Notes: generated by a model not told the origin, from the letters alone. Counted from the first letter of the stretch, positions 34,667-46,112 are shown. The stretch: 64,000 bases of DNA from Desarmillaria ectypa (GCA_030407005.1 JAUDYN010000007.1:1674001-1738000), one strand, 5' to 3'. Numbers and translations are program-made.

Positions 34667-36727
34667 TCATGCAGAAGCGGAAGGCTCAGGTGCCGGCGCT
34701 GCAGCAGGGGCAGGCGAAGGAGAAACCTTCGCCTGTTTTTCCGCAGGCTCTTTCGCTTTCATTATCTCTTCCCGCTTGGATTTCGCAGTCTTATGCTTCG
34801 GTTTGGGTGCTGCAGCTTCAGCTACCATCCTTTCCAGCTCTCTGCGCTCCGCATCTGATTCGTCCGGCACGGTCGACTTGAAAATGGCTCCGATGAGAAG
34901 TAGTCCCTGATATGAGCGTGTCAGCACACGTAAGTATGGAACGAAACGCGACTGACTCTGGCACGGTTATACATGACACTATCTGGGACACCTTGTTCTT
35001 TTAACACATGATCGAGTACTTCGCGAAGTACTTGTATCACTTCCAGTCGTGCTCCACGCCATGAGGCCAGCATAATCTAGGGTGCTCAAATCAGGGGAAA
35101 GGATGCAAGGAACGGAATAAATGTCCCTGTACCTTGCCAGTCACGTCCATTTCAAGCGCTCTTAGCTCCTCTTCACCTAGCTCTCCCTTAGCCTGCATCT
35201 TCTCCATTTCCTGTGCACTCAACGCATTAATTCCCACAAGAAGCTGAGGACGCGAAAACACTCACAAGCATCACGTCTCTCACGCTCAATCTATAGTGCA
35301 AGTCAGGTAATACGCCACACGAATATGAAGAACGGGCTACGTACGCACTTCCGATAACGCCCCAAACGTCTTTGGCCAATGAGCCTTTTTCCTTCAAACG
35401 CGAGAAGAATCCGGGACTATCACATGTTCAATACACGAAACCAGGACAGCTGAATCGGATTGCCACGCACATGCCCAGAAACTTTTTCGACTTGAGGAAT
35501 GAAGTTGCCTTCATCATGTAGACCATCCCAATTGTATGCAGAAGCTCAACGCCAAAGCTCTCTAACTTCAAGTCTTCCGCTTCTCTCTTGAACTTTGCCT
35601 CAAATGCCTGTGTTTCCGGATCATCCTTACCGCCTGGGCTCTTGGCCTCCACAAACGGACGTAGCCGTTCTATTAGTTTTGTGGTCAGTGTCATGATTCT
35701 CTCTTCCATGGCCTTGCGACGCTCATTCTCTTGTTCTCGCCACTTTTCCTTGTGTTCGGCAGCTATCCTCTTCTTTCGTGCAGCAGCTTCCTTTTCCTTC
35801 TCTCTGGCGCTGGAAGACAACGAGGCTGTCGACGCGTCTTTATTGTCATTAGGGTGTAGGATGAGGGAGCTTGGATGTGATTGGGCGTCAGGCGGCGAAG
35901 ACGGTGCAGGTTGAGGCGTAGGCGGAGAAATAGGCGGAGAAGACTTTGGTGATTCGAAATTATCAACAGGGGGCGTTGTTGATGGCACATTTACAGAACT
36001 GGCGGGTTTCTGACCGCCGTTGAGCTGAGTCTCGACCTCTGCTTTTTCTTCCTCCGTCATCATGGTAGCCACGGTTGTCATATCCTTCATGATGGTGATT
36101 TCTCCGATCTACAGGCATTAAGGCACCAGTGATATTGAAAGCAATGGCCACACACATATTCCGCGAATCGTTCACCGCCAAAGACGTTTGCAAAGAAGCC
36201 TGCAGCATCCTCCATGGTGATTCCACCTTCCTTGTCCACCTTTGAAAATAAGGATATGAATGTGATGCAAAAGAACACGTTTCAGGAGCATACCATAGAT
36301 TTTCCATTCTTATCGTACACAGCTCGCAGGTTCTAAATGCCACATTAGTAGAAAGATGGGAAAATATTCACGCCACGCACTGAGTCCGACAGAACCTGAT
36401 ACGCCTTGCTAAACTCGATTTCTGAGTAAAATTTGTTGCACTCAGCCGTGCAAGAGGCAGATACCTGATATCCTTGAACTTTTCTTCGGCGTCGGGTGAC
36501 GGGTTCTTGTCTGGATGATACTGCAGTCGACTCAGCACACCTAAAGGAACAATCGCAGGGAAAAACAGTACCTTCATTGCCTGTTTCCTGTACGCCTTCT
36601 TGAGTAGCGTATCATCAACGTCCACGGGGACCCCAAGCTAGATGGAAATGCTTCAGTGGCAGGAGCTGGGTTTCATATAAATTTGTCCGCGTACGAGGTC
36701 GTAAAACTCAGTTTCCACCGGCGCCAT
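34667..36727 (-). CDS. DnaJ (Hsp40) co-chaperone with X-domain, Caj1/Djp1-like
   Basis: The ATG at 36727 starts [11 protein letters not shown], spliced to [21 protein letters not shown] and then to [18 protein letters not shown], giving a complete J-domain with its HPD motif. The next exons give [32 protein letters not shown] and [16 protein letters not shown], matching the DnaJ-X architecture of yeast Caj1 and Djp1. A Pro/Ser-rich linker and a strongly charged coiled-coil ([20 protein letters not shown]) follow, then [20 protein letters not shown]. The C-terminus is Lys/Ala/Pro-rich and ends at 34667. Family members stimulate Hsp70 ATPase and, for Djp1, assist peroxisomal or mitochondrial import. 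The exact client cannot be read from the sequence. No transmembrane segment was seen. Confidence 0.85.
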
Positions 36728-37155
36728 TAATGTTGAAGGTAGTAGGGATGGTAGCCGTTGTCGTCACGAGAAAGAGAGAGAGAGAGGTAGAAGTGTGCAG
36801 AAGAAAGGAAGAAAAAGGTATAATGGTCGTTGTCTGGACGAGTACAATGAATCGGAGTTTGACCCGCGGCAAACTGTCTGTGACGATATCGTGACTTCTC
36901 TCCATCGGATTTGTCAATGATGATGACATGCACCGTCGCGAAATATAGGATCGTAAGATTCATTGCTTTGCGTAGTGTAAAATGTGTTGTACAGCATAAA
37001 TATCCATCAATTGGGAATAAAATAGGCTGAACGTGTAAATATGAACGGGAACTACGTGAATGTACGATATCGCAAAGGCCCACCTGTAAAGGAACGCCGT
37101 AGATGCACGAGAATGGGAGAAAGGGCTTTAAAAATATACAACCCATAAATATACG

Positions 37156-38032
37156 TCAATCGTTCTCCTCTACCCCCAAGGCTGGCGTAGAAAACCGCAC
37201 AGCCTTCTTCCGGGGGAGAATGTCTGATGTACTCGTGCGAGGCGATGATGCGGGGGAACCCATTACGGACGATGGTGCTGAGACACAACGGGCTCCGGGT
37301 AAGAATCGCGACATGCGCATTTTCAAAGATGCAAGCGAACGGTTCGACTGCGGCGTGGAAGGGCAGTTGGATGTCACTGTCGTCGAAGAGGCAGTAGACA
37401 GACCAGGATTGGCCGAGGATACAGTCGAACCTGGCTTCTTTAAAGAGGAGCGTGCAGGGGGAGGAGGAAGTGCGACGGACGGAGTCGTGCGACGAGGGGT
37501 CTCATTCTGGGCGTGGTGATGCTGAGACCCCTGCGCAGAAGTTCGGCCGTATGGCGAATGGTACTGTGCTCCTGCTGGCCGCAAATGGGGAGTACGAGAA
37601 AGGTGAAGACCCATTGCAATCTGTTCAATCGTCGGCGGTGAAGACGACAGGTCGCGTTGCCGGAAGGATAATGGCATGTTCCTCTCTTCAGGGGTAGAAT
37701 ACATTCCACTTTTCTGCAAGTATATGAGCGACAGACGACGAGAAAAGTAGTAACGAGCATACAGAAACATTCGTCTGTCGTTTTTTCATCGTCGCACTAT
37801 GAGAGACCGATAACGATCGCTTCACAGAGGTCATGATTCTGGACGCTGTATTTTGGTGTGGGGTACGGAATGACGACGACCCTGTCACAAACTCCCCGTC
37901 ATAACGATGAAATGGTGGGGAGGAATCAGGCAGCTCTGGCGTTGTATGAGCATGGGAGGTAGCACGCGAGGATAGGGATGAAGAATGTCTTCGGTGAGCG
38001 GGTCGCGGTGTGCTCATTGGGTCGAAAGCCAT
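37156..38032 (-). CDS. Ser/Pro-rich protein of unknown function ending in an RVxF-like motif
   Basis: There are two exons. The first starts at the Met at 38032 (MAFDPMSTPRPAHRRHSSSL) and ends TMKKRQTN. An intron of about 60 nt with a TTGCAG acceptor leads to KSGMYSTPEERNMPLSFRQR and then SSSPPTIEQIAMGLHLSRTP. Joining is in phase. The protein is basic, rich in Ser/Pro/Thr, probably disordered, and ends KKAVRFSTPALGVEEND. The KAVRF core resembles a type-1 phosphatase docking motif; this is inference. An upstream in-frame Met exists at 38290, but the sequence between does not look conserved. The gene is divergent from the small gene at 38492, with about 460 bp between them. I do not recognise a named family. 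Confidence 0.62.
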
Positions 38033-38359
38033 ATCGTCGTCGACACGAACGATGTCCACAGAGGTGCCAAGTGATGTAGGGACCCAAAACGCGAGCAGCG
38101 ACAGTCTGGAGGGCCCGAGACGGATCCAAGGCCAAAATGCAGGTTTGCGCTCAGTCGTGGCGGTCTGTCGCAAGCACGGCACGGGCATTCCCGATTCGGA
38201 CCGTTCAAGCCATGCAAATATATCCAAACAATATGCGTGTTGCCGCGACCCGAACCCATATAAGGATGATGCTTTGTTGTTGCCTACCAATTGTTTCCAC
38301 GGAACTTTTTCTTCCTTTTGTAAAAGGCATTGTATTTCACTTTTATTGTATTATAGAGG

Positions 38360-38366
38360 TATAAAA
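38360..38366 (+). promoter_or_regulatory. TATA box-like element of the 84-residue gene
   Basis: TATAAAA lies 126 bp before the ATG at 38492, followed by a C/T-rich leader. Confidence 0.4.
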
Positions 38367-38491
38367 ACACCAGCGTTTCCTTCCGGTTCTCCAGGCGAGC
38401 AGGTTCTGCCCAAGTAAATCCCCTCCAGCAACTACCAACCATTCTTTCTACCAACTACCCTCCATTCTTTAATTCATCCTCACGTATATTC

Positions 38492-38808
38492 ATGATGTCT
38501 TCTTCCATGAGCTCCCTTCCCTACAAGGACTCCGTCTTTTCCTTTCCCCAACCCGAGTACTACCCGTAAGTCCGCCGACTGCCTTCCAGCCGTTTTGTAT
38601 ACATTCTGACGATGATTGCCGATGTAGTGTTTCAAAGCCTGTCATGCGACTGCCATCTTGCACTCGTTATATGGAGCGCAGAGTCATCAAGGCATGGAAG
38701 AAAATCACCAGTCTGACTAAAAAGCAGCACCGCGCATCCTTCCTTCCTCCGAACTTCGTATTCGTTACCCAATCGGCAAAGAGGCGGAGCGTCAGATACG
38801 TCTATTAG
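38492..38808 (+). CDS. Small basic protein, 84 residues, unknown function
   Basis: This gene is too short and too split to stand out as an open frame. Exon 1 (38492-38565) encodes MMSSSMSSLPYKDSVFSFPQ and then PEYYP, and ends at a GTAAGT donor. The intron is 38566-38627 (62 nt, GATGTAG acceptor). Exon 2 (38628-38808) encodes a basic stretch including RYMERRVIKAWKKITSLTKK and NFVFVTQSAKRRSVRYVY, then TAG. The phase is kept across the splice, the donor is perfect, and a TATA-like element lies upstream, so I consider it real. No domain is recognised. It has no signal peptide, and the net charge is strongly positive in exon 2. Confidence 0.6.
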
Positions 38809-39023
38809 GGCTGTTGCTGGACGACATTGTGTATCTTTTTACGAAGTATTGTTCTTGGGATTTACGTGGGATCTACGCGGACACGTATGCATTGGACATA
38901 TTCTTGGGACTGTATCGCTATGTGCTATATACCTATAATTACTGTAGCTTAGATCCACTAAATGTTATTCGTATCCATCTGTTCGAGAAGCTTTAAAATC
39001 GTCAGTGGCCCCTCGGGCAATAA

Positions 39024-40579
39024 TCACAAGCAAGGACGAACCAGTTTCTCGACTTCATTCTCGCATTGAAGTTCGGCCGCTTGTTGCGCCGTAGCTTCGT
39101 GTAGTTCCCTCTGAACAGCTGCGCATTTCTCCTCCTCCGCCTTTCGTCGCTACAAAAGTTCATCAAAAAAGGTTGTACAATCAAGATACATAAATCGAGA
39201 CCGTACATTGGCGTTATTCTTTAGAAGCAGCCGAATTGCCTTTTGCCTCTGTACAACCTAGTCTTCAATGTCGTCATCTCGGAGTCGAGGGACCGTACCT
39301 ATAAACAACGTCGGGGTCATCAGCAAAACGACAAGGAAAACTTACGCTCTTTTCCGATTCCTCTAATTGCGTTATTAATTTCTTCTATAAACGATGTCAA
39401 ACATGCCATCAGAGAAAGACGAAGTCAACATACTCTCTCACCTTCGATCTTATTCATTTCTTGTGTGAACTCCTCAATCTTTTTATTCAGGTATTCAATC
39501 TCGAGCTGGGGCTAACCAAATCCGGTGCATCAACAAAAGAAAAGAAAAACAGGGCGTATGCGAGGAATTGGCGAACCGCGTCAAGCTTCTCCTGCACCTA
39601 AAAATGTCGGAATGGTGAGTTTTCTATTACATCAACATCTAGAGATACTTACCTGTTCACATCCGGCGCAGCGCGGTGATGTATCAGCACCATCCTCCAT
39701 GGTAATGTCGCCACTACTGGACGACGCGGATTGATGAGAAGTGAAAGATGAAGCGACGTTAAGATGCGGAGGAACCATATCAGCGTCTTCTTCGACTACG
39801 ATGGGACTGGTTGCGATTGCGTACTGGCGAGGCGTATGGGTGGGAGACTCGGGTATGTCCATGTCCATAGAGCCACGACGAGGAAAAGACGATGGCGGTA
39901 AAGGAAGCAGTCGGGATGCTAGATGGCCAACGCGAAGGATGGATTCTGGGGTAGGATACGAATGCACTCGGATGATCATCTTGACGGGTCTGCTGGGCGG
40001 GAGCCTGGAAGAACCCGCAACTGGCTGGACCTTCATGCCGCTGTTTTAGAGAGAAGGCCCGAGATAGCGATGGAAACCGTCACCTTTCTACCTCTGGCTC
40101 TTTGGAATCCAGGGCCATACGATCGTCAGGCTCGGTGGAAAATAAGCGTTCACGTTCATATCGCGCTTTGAACCTCTGTAGATTGCTATGGATTTTAAAG
40201 GAGTCATTCAGCTGTTGAAGTCTCGGGAAAGGGGCAAAAGAAGCGCACATCCACATAGAGAGGCCCTTTGACGTGCTTCAATTTGATCTTGAGGCAGCGC
40301 ATATGAGCTCTGCGTTGAGCTCTTGGGGACAGCGAATCATCTTGGCCCTCTTGGATCACATCTTGTATCCTGAAAGACAAGTCTGAGGTCAACGAAAGCG
40401 TCCCTGACATGCCGAAAGAACTTGCAAGCTTAATCCCTCTTTCCTGAGCCGTACCATATTTCCATGCATCTTCATGAGTCCCGCCTCCGTCTGTGTCATA
40501 TACTCAGAAGAAAGTGTATAAAGAACAAACTTTGAGCATTGGCGGGTTGAGAGGAGCGCCTGGTTGTCTTGCGAGCCAT
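39024..40579 (-). CDS. Coiled-coil protein of unknown function
   Basis: Many short exons can be chained in phase. The start at 40579 gives MARKTTRRSSQPANAQ, then TEAGLMKMHGNMVRLRKEGL, IQDVIQEGQDDSLSPRAQRR, AHMRCLKIKLKHVKGPLY and LNDSFKIHSNLQRFKARYER. A Pro/Ser/Asp-rich middle (SYPTPESILRVGHLASRLLP; GDITMEDGADTSPRCAGCEQ) follows. The C-terminal half is a long coiled coil: VQEKLDAVRQFLAYA, LEIEYLNKKIEEFTQEMNKI and RRKAEEEKCAAVQRELHEAT, ending near VEKLVRPCL with TGA at 39024-39026. The family is not recognised; a cytoskeletal or kinetochore-type role is possible but unsupported. Intron choices in the last third are my best reading. Confidence 0.55.
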
Positions 40580-41637
40580 TGTATGAATAAAGTAGGAGGT
40601 AAGGTCGACTTTGTGAAAAGACTGTCGGTGAGAAAATAAATGGGTAGTGTTCCAGCACTACTTTAATACGAAAGGAGAAGGGAAGGGTGGGAACCGCCTC
40701 GTATGCACGGCATTTTATACCCAGGCCAAGCGTCGTTCCCTTTGTGAAGGCTCGCCGCCGGCGCCATATTTATAGAGACAACAAAGACGCCTTTCATATG
40801 CTCCGATTCGAACATCCAAGAATATGATGCAGCCATATACAGCGCTTCAGTCAAATTGAATCAAGGCAGAAGATGCAGAGACAATAAGCAAGAATTTTCG
40901 AATTGGTGGTGACGGTGCAATGTCAAATCGTGCGGTCCGCAACGCGTCACAACTAGTCGGACTCAGAACATCGGACCGGTACACATACGAGATTGAAAAA
41001 AATCTGGGATTTACTTGGGATCGACAGAAGTAAGGACGAAATACACCAACACATACACAACATAACTGTTTTACACCGTTCCCATGAGCAAAAACACAGT
41101 TCTTCCAAATGGTCTGGAAGTCCCAACATGCTATCACTAAGAAACTCAAATACGCGTCCAATGCCAAATTGGTCAGGCAAAAGCACCCAGAACGTTGCGA
41201 TGCGCTTCGACAGTGATATCCACGAGCTGGGTTAACAGCCACAGTTTTTGACTTTGGCACACGCTGAAGTTGAGTCAGATTACTATACTTAATCCAGGCC
41301 TTCGCATCGATACCTTAACATTATTGTCACAAGTCAGCCTTTTGCTCTAGTTAGCGTAGCTCAGAGCTGGAAATAGTGCAACTTGAAAAACGGCCTCACC
41401 CAGTCCAAACTTCTCCGTCACACGTTCCCGATTCTTTCCGAAGAATGAGGAAGCGACAGAGGGTTATAGCAAGGCGTACTTAACTGTCTTTGAGCAGCGC
41501 CAAATTGTCTGGACAGGGGCTTTACTCTGGGTCGGCTTAGGTAATTTGGGGTGATGAGCGGCATCACGGCAGTGTTGAGCATACTTCAATCCCGATATCT
41601 CCCTATTGGTCGGCGCACTCTGTACGGGTATGTAGTA
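40580..41637. other. Intergenic region without a recognised gene
   Basis: Upstream region of the coiled-coil gene. A minus-strand frame of 137 codons (40847-41260) shows no domain and is probably chance. Confidence 0.45.
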
Positions 41638-41657
41638 CAGTACAAGATGTGATAATG
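41638..41657 (+). repeat. Left terminal inverted repeat of the transposon
   Basis: CAGTACAAGATGTGATAATG, preceded by the TA target site. It pairs with 42539-42558. Confidence 0.8.
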
Positions 41658-41662
41658 CATAC

Positions 41663-41689
41663 GGTCGGGAGCCGGCCCATCTTATGCAT
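41663..41689 (+). repeat. Subterminal direct repeat, left copy
   Basis: A 27-bp motif starting GGTCGGGAG and ending TATGCAT recurs in the same orientation at 42483-42509 with three differences. Confidence 0.65.
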
Positions 41690-41800
41690 GAGTAGATTTG
41701 TCACACACCGTGATATACGTGATATTCCGTGACTCTGCCGCCACCTCCTTTACATCGACCGTGTACAGTACACCTATGTATACATTATATATCACTGCCA

Positions 41801-42200
41801 CGACTATAGAAATCATCCAGACTCGACTGCTTGAGGTTTTCATCCTCTAACTTCCTGTAAATGCTCTGCACCTTCCTCAACTTTTGCATCAAGTCTATTG
41901 TAAGCTTTGGCTCGGGCGCAGTGCTGTCGGCATAGCTGGACAACATCCCGGAGAGGAGGGAGATCAGGTAGTGTTTCTTCATCTTCTCGATCACTCCCTG
42001 ATTCCTCTGCAGACTCTCGCCCTCTCCATGTCCCTTCAATTTCCTGATGAGCCCGGTCAATTATTTCAGCATCCCCCCCCCCCCTCTGCAAATTCGTTCT
42101 CGCCAATTTCTTGCTCTTCAATCAGATTAAGGATCTCCTCCAAAGATATTGGATTTGAAGGCGATGACGAACGTGGAGGGCATCCACCTGTGTCATGATA
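41801..42200 (-). pseudogene. C-terminal remnant of a pogo/Tigger-like transposase
   Basis: In minus-strand order the pieces are EEILNLIEEQEIGENEFAE, then DAEIIDRAHQEIEGTWRGRE, then LPDLPPLRDVVQLCRQHCA, and in another frame LMQKLRKVQSIYRKLEDEN and KQSSLDDFYSR. Acidic linkers followed by such helices and a KQ-x-LD-x-F-like end are typical of DDE transposases of the pogo/jerky type. The reading frame changes at a run of 12 C on the plus strand (42073-42084). The catalytic DDE core is not present. Confidence 0.6.
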
Positions 42201-42482
42201 TCGGTTTCTAGTGATTGGAGCTGTGGGAGGTGGGGGCGTGCATCAGCAACCGTCTCTGCGGGAATGGTTGCAGCTACGGCATGGCACGCGATACAGATAA
42301 AAAAACTCCGCTTTTTTTACGTTCCTCTTCAGTCCATTTGCTCCGAATAGAATATTCTTCGGCTATTTACGCATGAGCACTATGTAATCCTGCTTAATCG
42401 TTACTCTCTGATAATACATATCAATGCCGAATGCATATGCATTATGATATATTACATCTTGTGCATAAAACCCTGCGAACGA

Positions 42483-42509
42483 GGTCGGGAGTCGCCCCAT
42501 CGTATGCAT
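42483..42509 (+). repeat. Subterminal direct repeat, right copy
   Basis: Second copy of the 27-bp motif at 41663-41689, same orientation. It lies next to further TATGCATTAT-like units leading to the right terminus. Confidence 0.65.
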
Positions 42510-42538
42510 TATCATATCTTATGCATTATTACCTCTTG

Positions 42539-42558
42539 CATTACCACATCTTGTACTG
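42539..42558 (-). repeat. Right terminal inverted repeat of the transposon
   Basis: Read on the minus strand it is CAGTACAAGATGTGGTAATG, followed on the plus strand by the TA target duplication. Confidence 0.8.
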
Positions 42559-42560
42559 TA

Positions 42561-43663
42561 GGTAATATTTTCTCGTTCGAGACCTAATGTGTATAGGCAT
42601 GAGAAGCAGTTCAAATGACAAGCTTTTTGCCCCGCTAAGTACTTTTCTACATCTGATCAAGGCGTATCTTATTTAATTCTTCTTGAATGATCGGTTACCC
42701 AAAGCCACTGAGTCACAGTTCAGATACAGCCCACTGTTTCTTCTTACAAAAGGAAAGAATCGGGGACCAGCAACTGCCGCTACTGGATACTTTTCAAATC
42801 GTCGTTTTTACTACCGGTCAAGGTTACATATCTACATATCTTTTAGCCTTTATCCCTTCCTCCGTGCTCTTTCAGTCAAAAATTTTCTGGTCTACCATGT
42901 ATACTGTATACCTGTCTTGGTTCACCAGTAACCGAAGAGTACGGTTACTGAACTGCGGACACTTACGATGGTTTAGCAAACCTCATGGTCTAGATTTCCT
43001 TCGTTTTTTTTGCCTTGGCAGACGAATTTCCTGCGCGCGCTCATGGCATGAATTAATGCCATGTGCACCCTCCGAGTCCTAGAAGGTCCACACTCATCGT
43101 CTGTTCGTCATCACTCACGCTGGCAATAAGAGCTTATCCTGAAGTTCTGGTACTGTACGTCTGACGCCAGAACTCTACCTCTCAAGTACTGAGCACAACT
43201 GTCCGAGGCCGGTCTTCCCATATATTATGTGTCGCCGAGACTGGAGGAACTTGGAAGGGGGCATTCACTGTTCTACCCGTAATACCAAGGCTTGTCACTC
43301 CTATTATCCCTGGACCATTCTTCAAGACCCCAAAATATCAACGCGGGATCATTTTCGAGTAACCACTCGCGCATGCATTCCGAAGTAGGATTACGCGATA
43401 TTGATTCCTCCTGTAAAAATCCTTCTGCTGCGGCCCCGAATAACACCCACAGTTTATCGCTTGCATTTTAATCATTAATCAGAAGGAAATATAAGGGTGC
43501 TTATGGGAGGGGTAGATGAATGCTAGCGATTAGAATCCCATTTTGGCATTAAACAGCGGGAAGGACAGCACATGCATGTTCGAAGAAGTTGCCCATATGT
43601 ATGTGACTGAATCTCCATGTTTTTCCATCTGATTTCCGGCCGAGCTTCTTTGTGTATTCCAAG
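42561..43663. other. Intergenic region without a recognised gene
   Basis: Short open frames only. The last part should hold the promoter of the GH47 gene. Confidence 0.45.
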
Positions 43664-43670
43664 TATAAAT
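43664..43670 (+). promoter_or_regulatory. TATA box of the GH47 gene
   Basis: TATAAAT lies 46 bp upstream of the ATG at 43716, followed by a C/T-rich stretch. Confidence 0.5.
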
Positions 43671-43715
43671 GGGTTCCCATTCTAACTGTTCCCCCGCTCC
43701 TTCAGTCCTCCAGCC

Positions 43716-46112
43716 ATGCGTTGGACAGTCGCTCTTCTGTTCCTCTCGTTCTTTTCCGGCGTGGAAGTGCAGGCTTCGGCTGTGCAAAAAGATGGGCTGA
43801 CAATTCCCGATGCCGCCGTAAACTATAGAGATGCTGTCAAGGACATTTTTCAAACAAGCTATGCTGCTTACAAGTAAATTCCTTCATCCCCGGCTTTCCT
43901 TTATATTCCCATTGACCAAATTATCATAGAAAAAACGCCTGGGGTCATGATGATCTTACTCCTGAAAGCAAGTCGCATTACGACGGTCGGAACGGATGGG
44001 GTGCTTCCATCATCGACGCAATGAGCACTATGGTACGTTGTCAACATTACATATTCTTCCCCATGTTTATCTATTGAGGCAGCATGTGATGGGCCTGAAT
44101 GTAGGCATTTTTGTTGCCTCGCACCTCCTACATCCTTATTGAGCCAATCAACAGGACCTTGTAGACGAAGCTGTTGGTTACGCTGGTACCATTGACTTCA
44201 ACTCGTCGAAGACTTCAGATAATATCAGGTATATCTATCTTCCTAGCATCGTCATTATTTCTAATTTGACGCGTCGACTCTCACAGTGTCTTCGAGACGA
44301 CAATCAGGTACCTTGGAGGTCTTCTCAGTACATACGAACTCCGTGGGTGCAAGGATGACGTGCTTCTTGAGAAGGCTGCGGAAGTGGCCGACAAGATGGC
44401 CTACGCGTGGGTTGGAGTGAGTGGTACGGATGTTCTCTTGTTTATAGATGTATTCAGGCTACCGTAGGATAACAATATACCTTTCGGTCATATTGATTTT
44501 TCATCAAACCAGCCTGATACTGCGACCGTGAGTGGCCGTCGTTTTCCCTCACTGATCCGCTGATTTTTGATTATGTAGTCTAATATCGCTGAAGCCGGGA
44601 CAGTATGTACAGATTCTACTGTCTATCTGTGCCGGTTGTCATAACACGATTCTAGCTTATCATAGAGTGGGCCGCACTTAGCAAATATACCGGTAACGAC
44701 ACCTACCGTCAGCTCGCCGACAAGGCTATGCGTCACATAGCCAACCTAGTAAGTTATCCTAATGGTCATTTAACCAGTCATTTCTAACTTTCTTCTTAGG
44801 GTGCTCCTTTACCTGGTTAGTGTTTCCCATCTATTCAACAGAAGCAGGGTCCTGAAACCATCCAGGCCTTGCTGCGCAAGGTATAGATGCATCTTCAGGC
44901 GAATTCGTGGGGGGCTACGTTGTAAGTTCATATGGAACGTCCTCCATTTTATAGAAGACTAACTAGGAATGGGAGACATGGGGCGGTGGTTCTGATAGCT
45001 ACTTTGAATACCTCCTCAAGTATTCACGACTGGCGAACCTCAATGATACTCTCTACGTCGACACTTGGGTGACGGCCGTAGATTCTTCCATAAAATATCT
45101 ACTTAGGGTAAGCCTTGATGGTTAGGGAATTCTTATGAAACTGCTCAGTCCTTGTACACATAGCGTTCAACGGTTGGACAGCATCTCTACACCTGCGATT
45201 ACAATGCCACATCGTCAGAGTATGAAAACGTCGGCTCGCACTTGGCTTGCTTCCATGCGGGCAACTGGTTGTACGGTGCATACATTTCATCCCCCGCTTC
45301 GTCAAGATGATGCCCTAATTCCATATCGAGGTGGAACCTTACTTGGGAATGACACCATCGTGAACACTGCCCTGGAACTGTTAGAAGGATGTTGGAATAC
45401 ATATGCAAGCACAGCGTGCGTGTTGCTTTAGTCCTCGCAGTCGTTCCATTGTCATACCTTCCACTAGGACCGGGATCGGACCTGAAGCCTTCGCTTACAT
45501 TACTCCTGGTGGCGACACCAGTTCTCTTTCATCCGATCAACATTTGTTTTACGACAAACATGGATTCTACATCACTTCCTCATACTATATACTCCGGCCT
45601 GAAGTTCTGGAGTCCAACTTTTACGCCTGGAGGATCACAGGCGACACAAAGTATCTAGATCGCGCAGCCAGTGCGGTCGATAGCTTCAAGAAGTATCTGT
45701 CAGCGGCCGTTGCATATGATGGTATATATGATGTAGACAGTACATCTTCCCGTAAGGTCGATGATATGGAGAGTTTCTGGTTCGCTGAAGTCTTGAAGTA
45801 TCTGTGGGTGCTTGTTAATTTCTCATATACGAAGCACTGATTTTTTCTAATGAAGATATCTGACGTTTGATGATCCGATGAACATCAGTATCGATGACTG
45901 TCAGTGATCGTTTTCTATTTCCAGGAGTGTATGGGCTTAACCATAAGGTTTCAGATGTCTTTAATACGGAAGCACATCCTTTCAAGGCACCGGCTGCTCA
46001 ACCGACATATTCCGGGTCTTTGACTGCCAATACTAATTCGGTTTTCAAGACTGTTAGTGGAGTTCTACCGGATGTCAGTCCTAACGTGCATGTATCAGAG
46101 GTTGAAGTTTGA
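43716..46112 (+). CDS. Secreted GH47 alpha-1,2-mannosidase
   Basis: The gene starts with a signal peptide (MRWTVALLFLSFFSGVEVQA). About a dozen exons follow and give the GH47 landmarks: NAWGHDDLTPESKSHYDGRN, GWGASIIDAMSTM, VFETTIRYLGGLLSTYELRG, EWAALSKYTGNDTYRQLADK, WETWGGGSDSYFEYLLKYSR, HLACFHAGNWLYGA and GIGPEAFAYITPGGD. DKHGFYITSSYYILRPEVLE and DDMESFWFAEVLKYL come next, and the C-terminus is VFNTEAHPFKAPAA. The acidic residues of these motifs, used by class I mannosidases with calcium, are present. The enzyme trims alpha-1,2-linked mannose from N-glycans; the secreted fungal type acts outside or in the late secretory pathway. No frameshift or stop was seen in the spliced reading. TATAAAT lies 46 bp upstream of the start. 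Confidence 0.9.

Larger units (their letters stand above)
41638..42558 (-). mobile_element. Degenerate pogo/Tigger-like (Tc1/mariner superfamily) DNA transposon
   Basis: The element is bounded by terminal inverted repeats. The left end reads CAGTACAAGATGTGATAATG and the right end, on the other strand, CAGTACAAGATGTGGTAATG, with one mismatch in 20. Both ends are flanked by TA (41636-41637 and 42559-42560), the target duplication of this superfamily. Ends beginning CAGT are usual for pogo/Tigger elements. A transposase remnant lies inside on the minus strand. At 921 bp the element is far shorter than an autonomous copy, so it is internally deleted and non-autonomous. Confidence 0.8.

Noticed and set aside
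40847..41260. 137-codon minus-strand frame rich in Cys and Ser
   Set aside because: No recognisable motif. A shorter plus-strand frame overlaps it, and the composition looks random.
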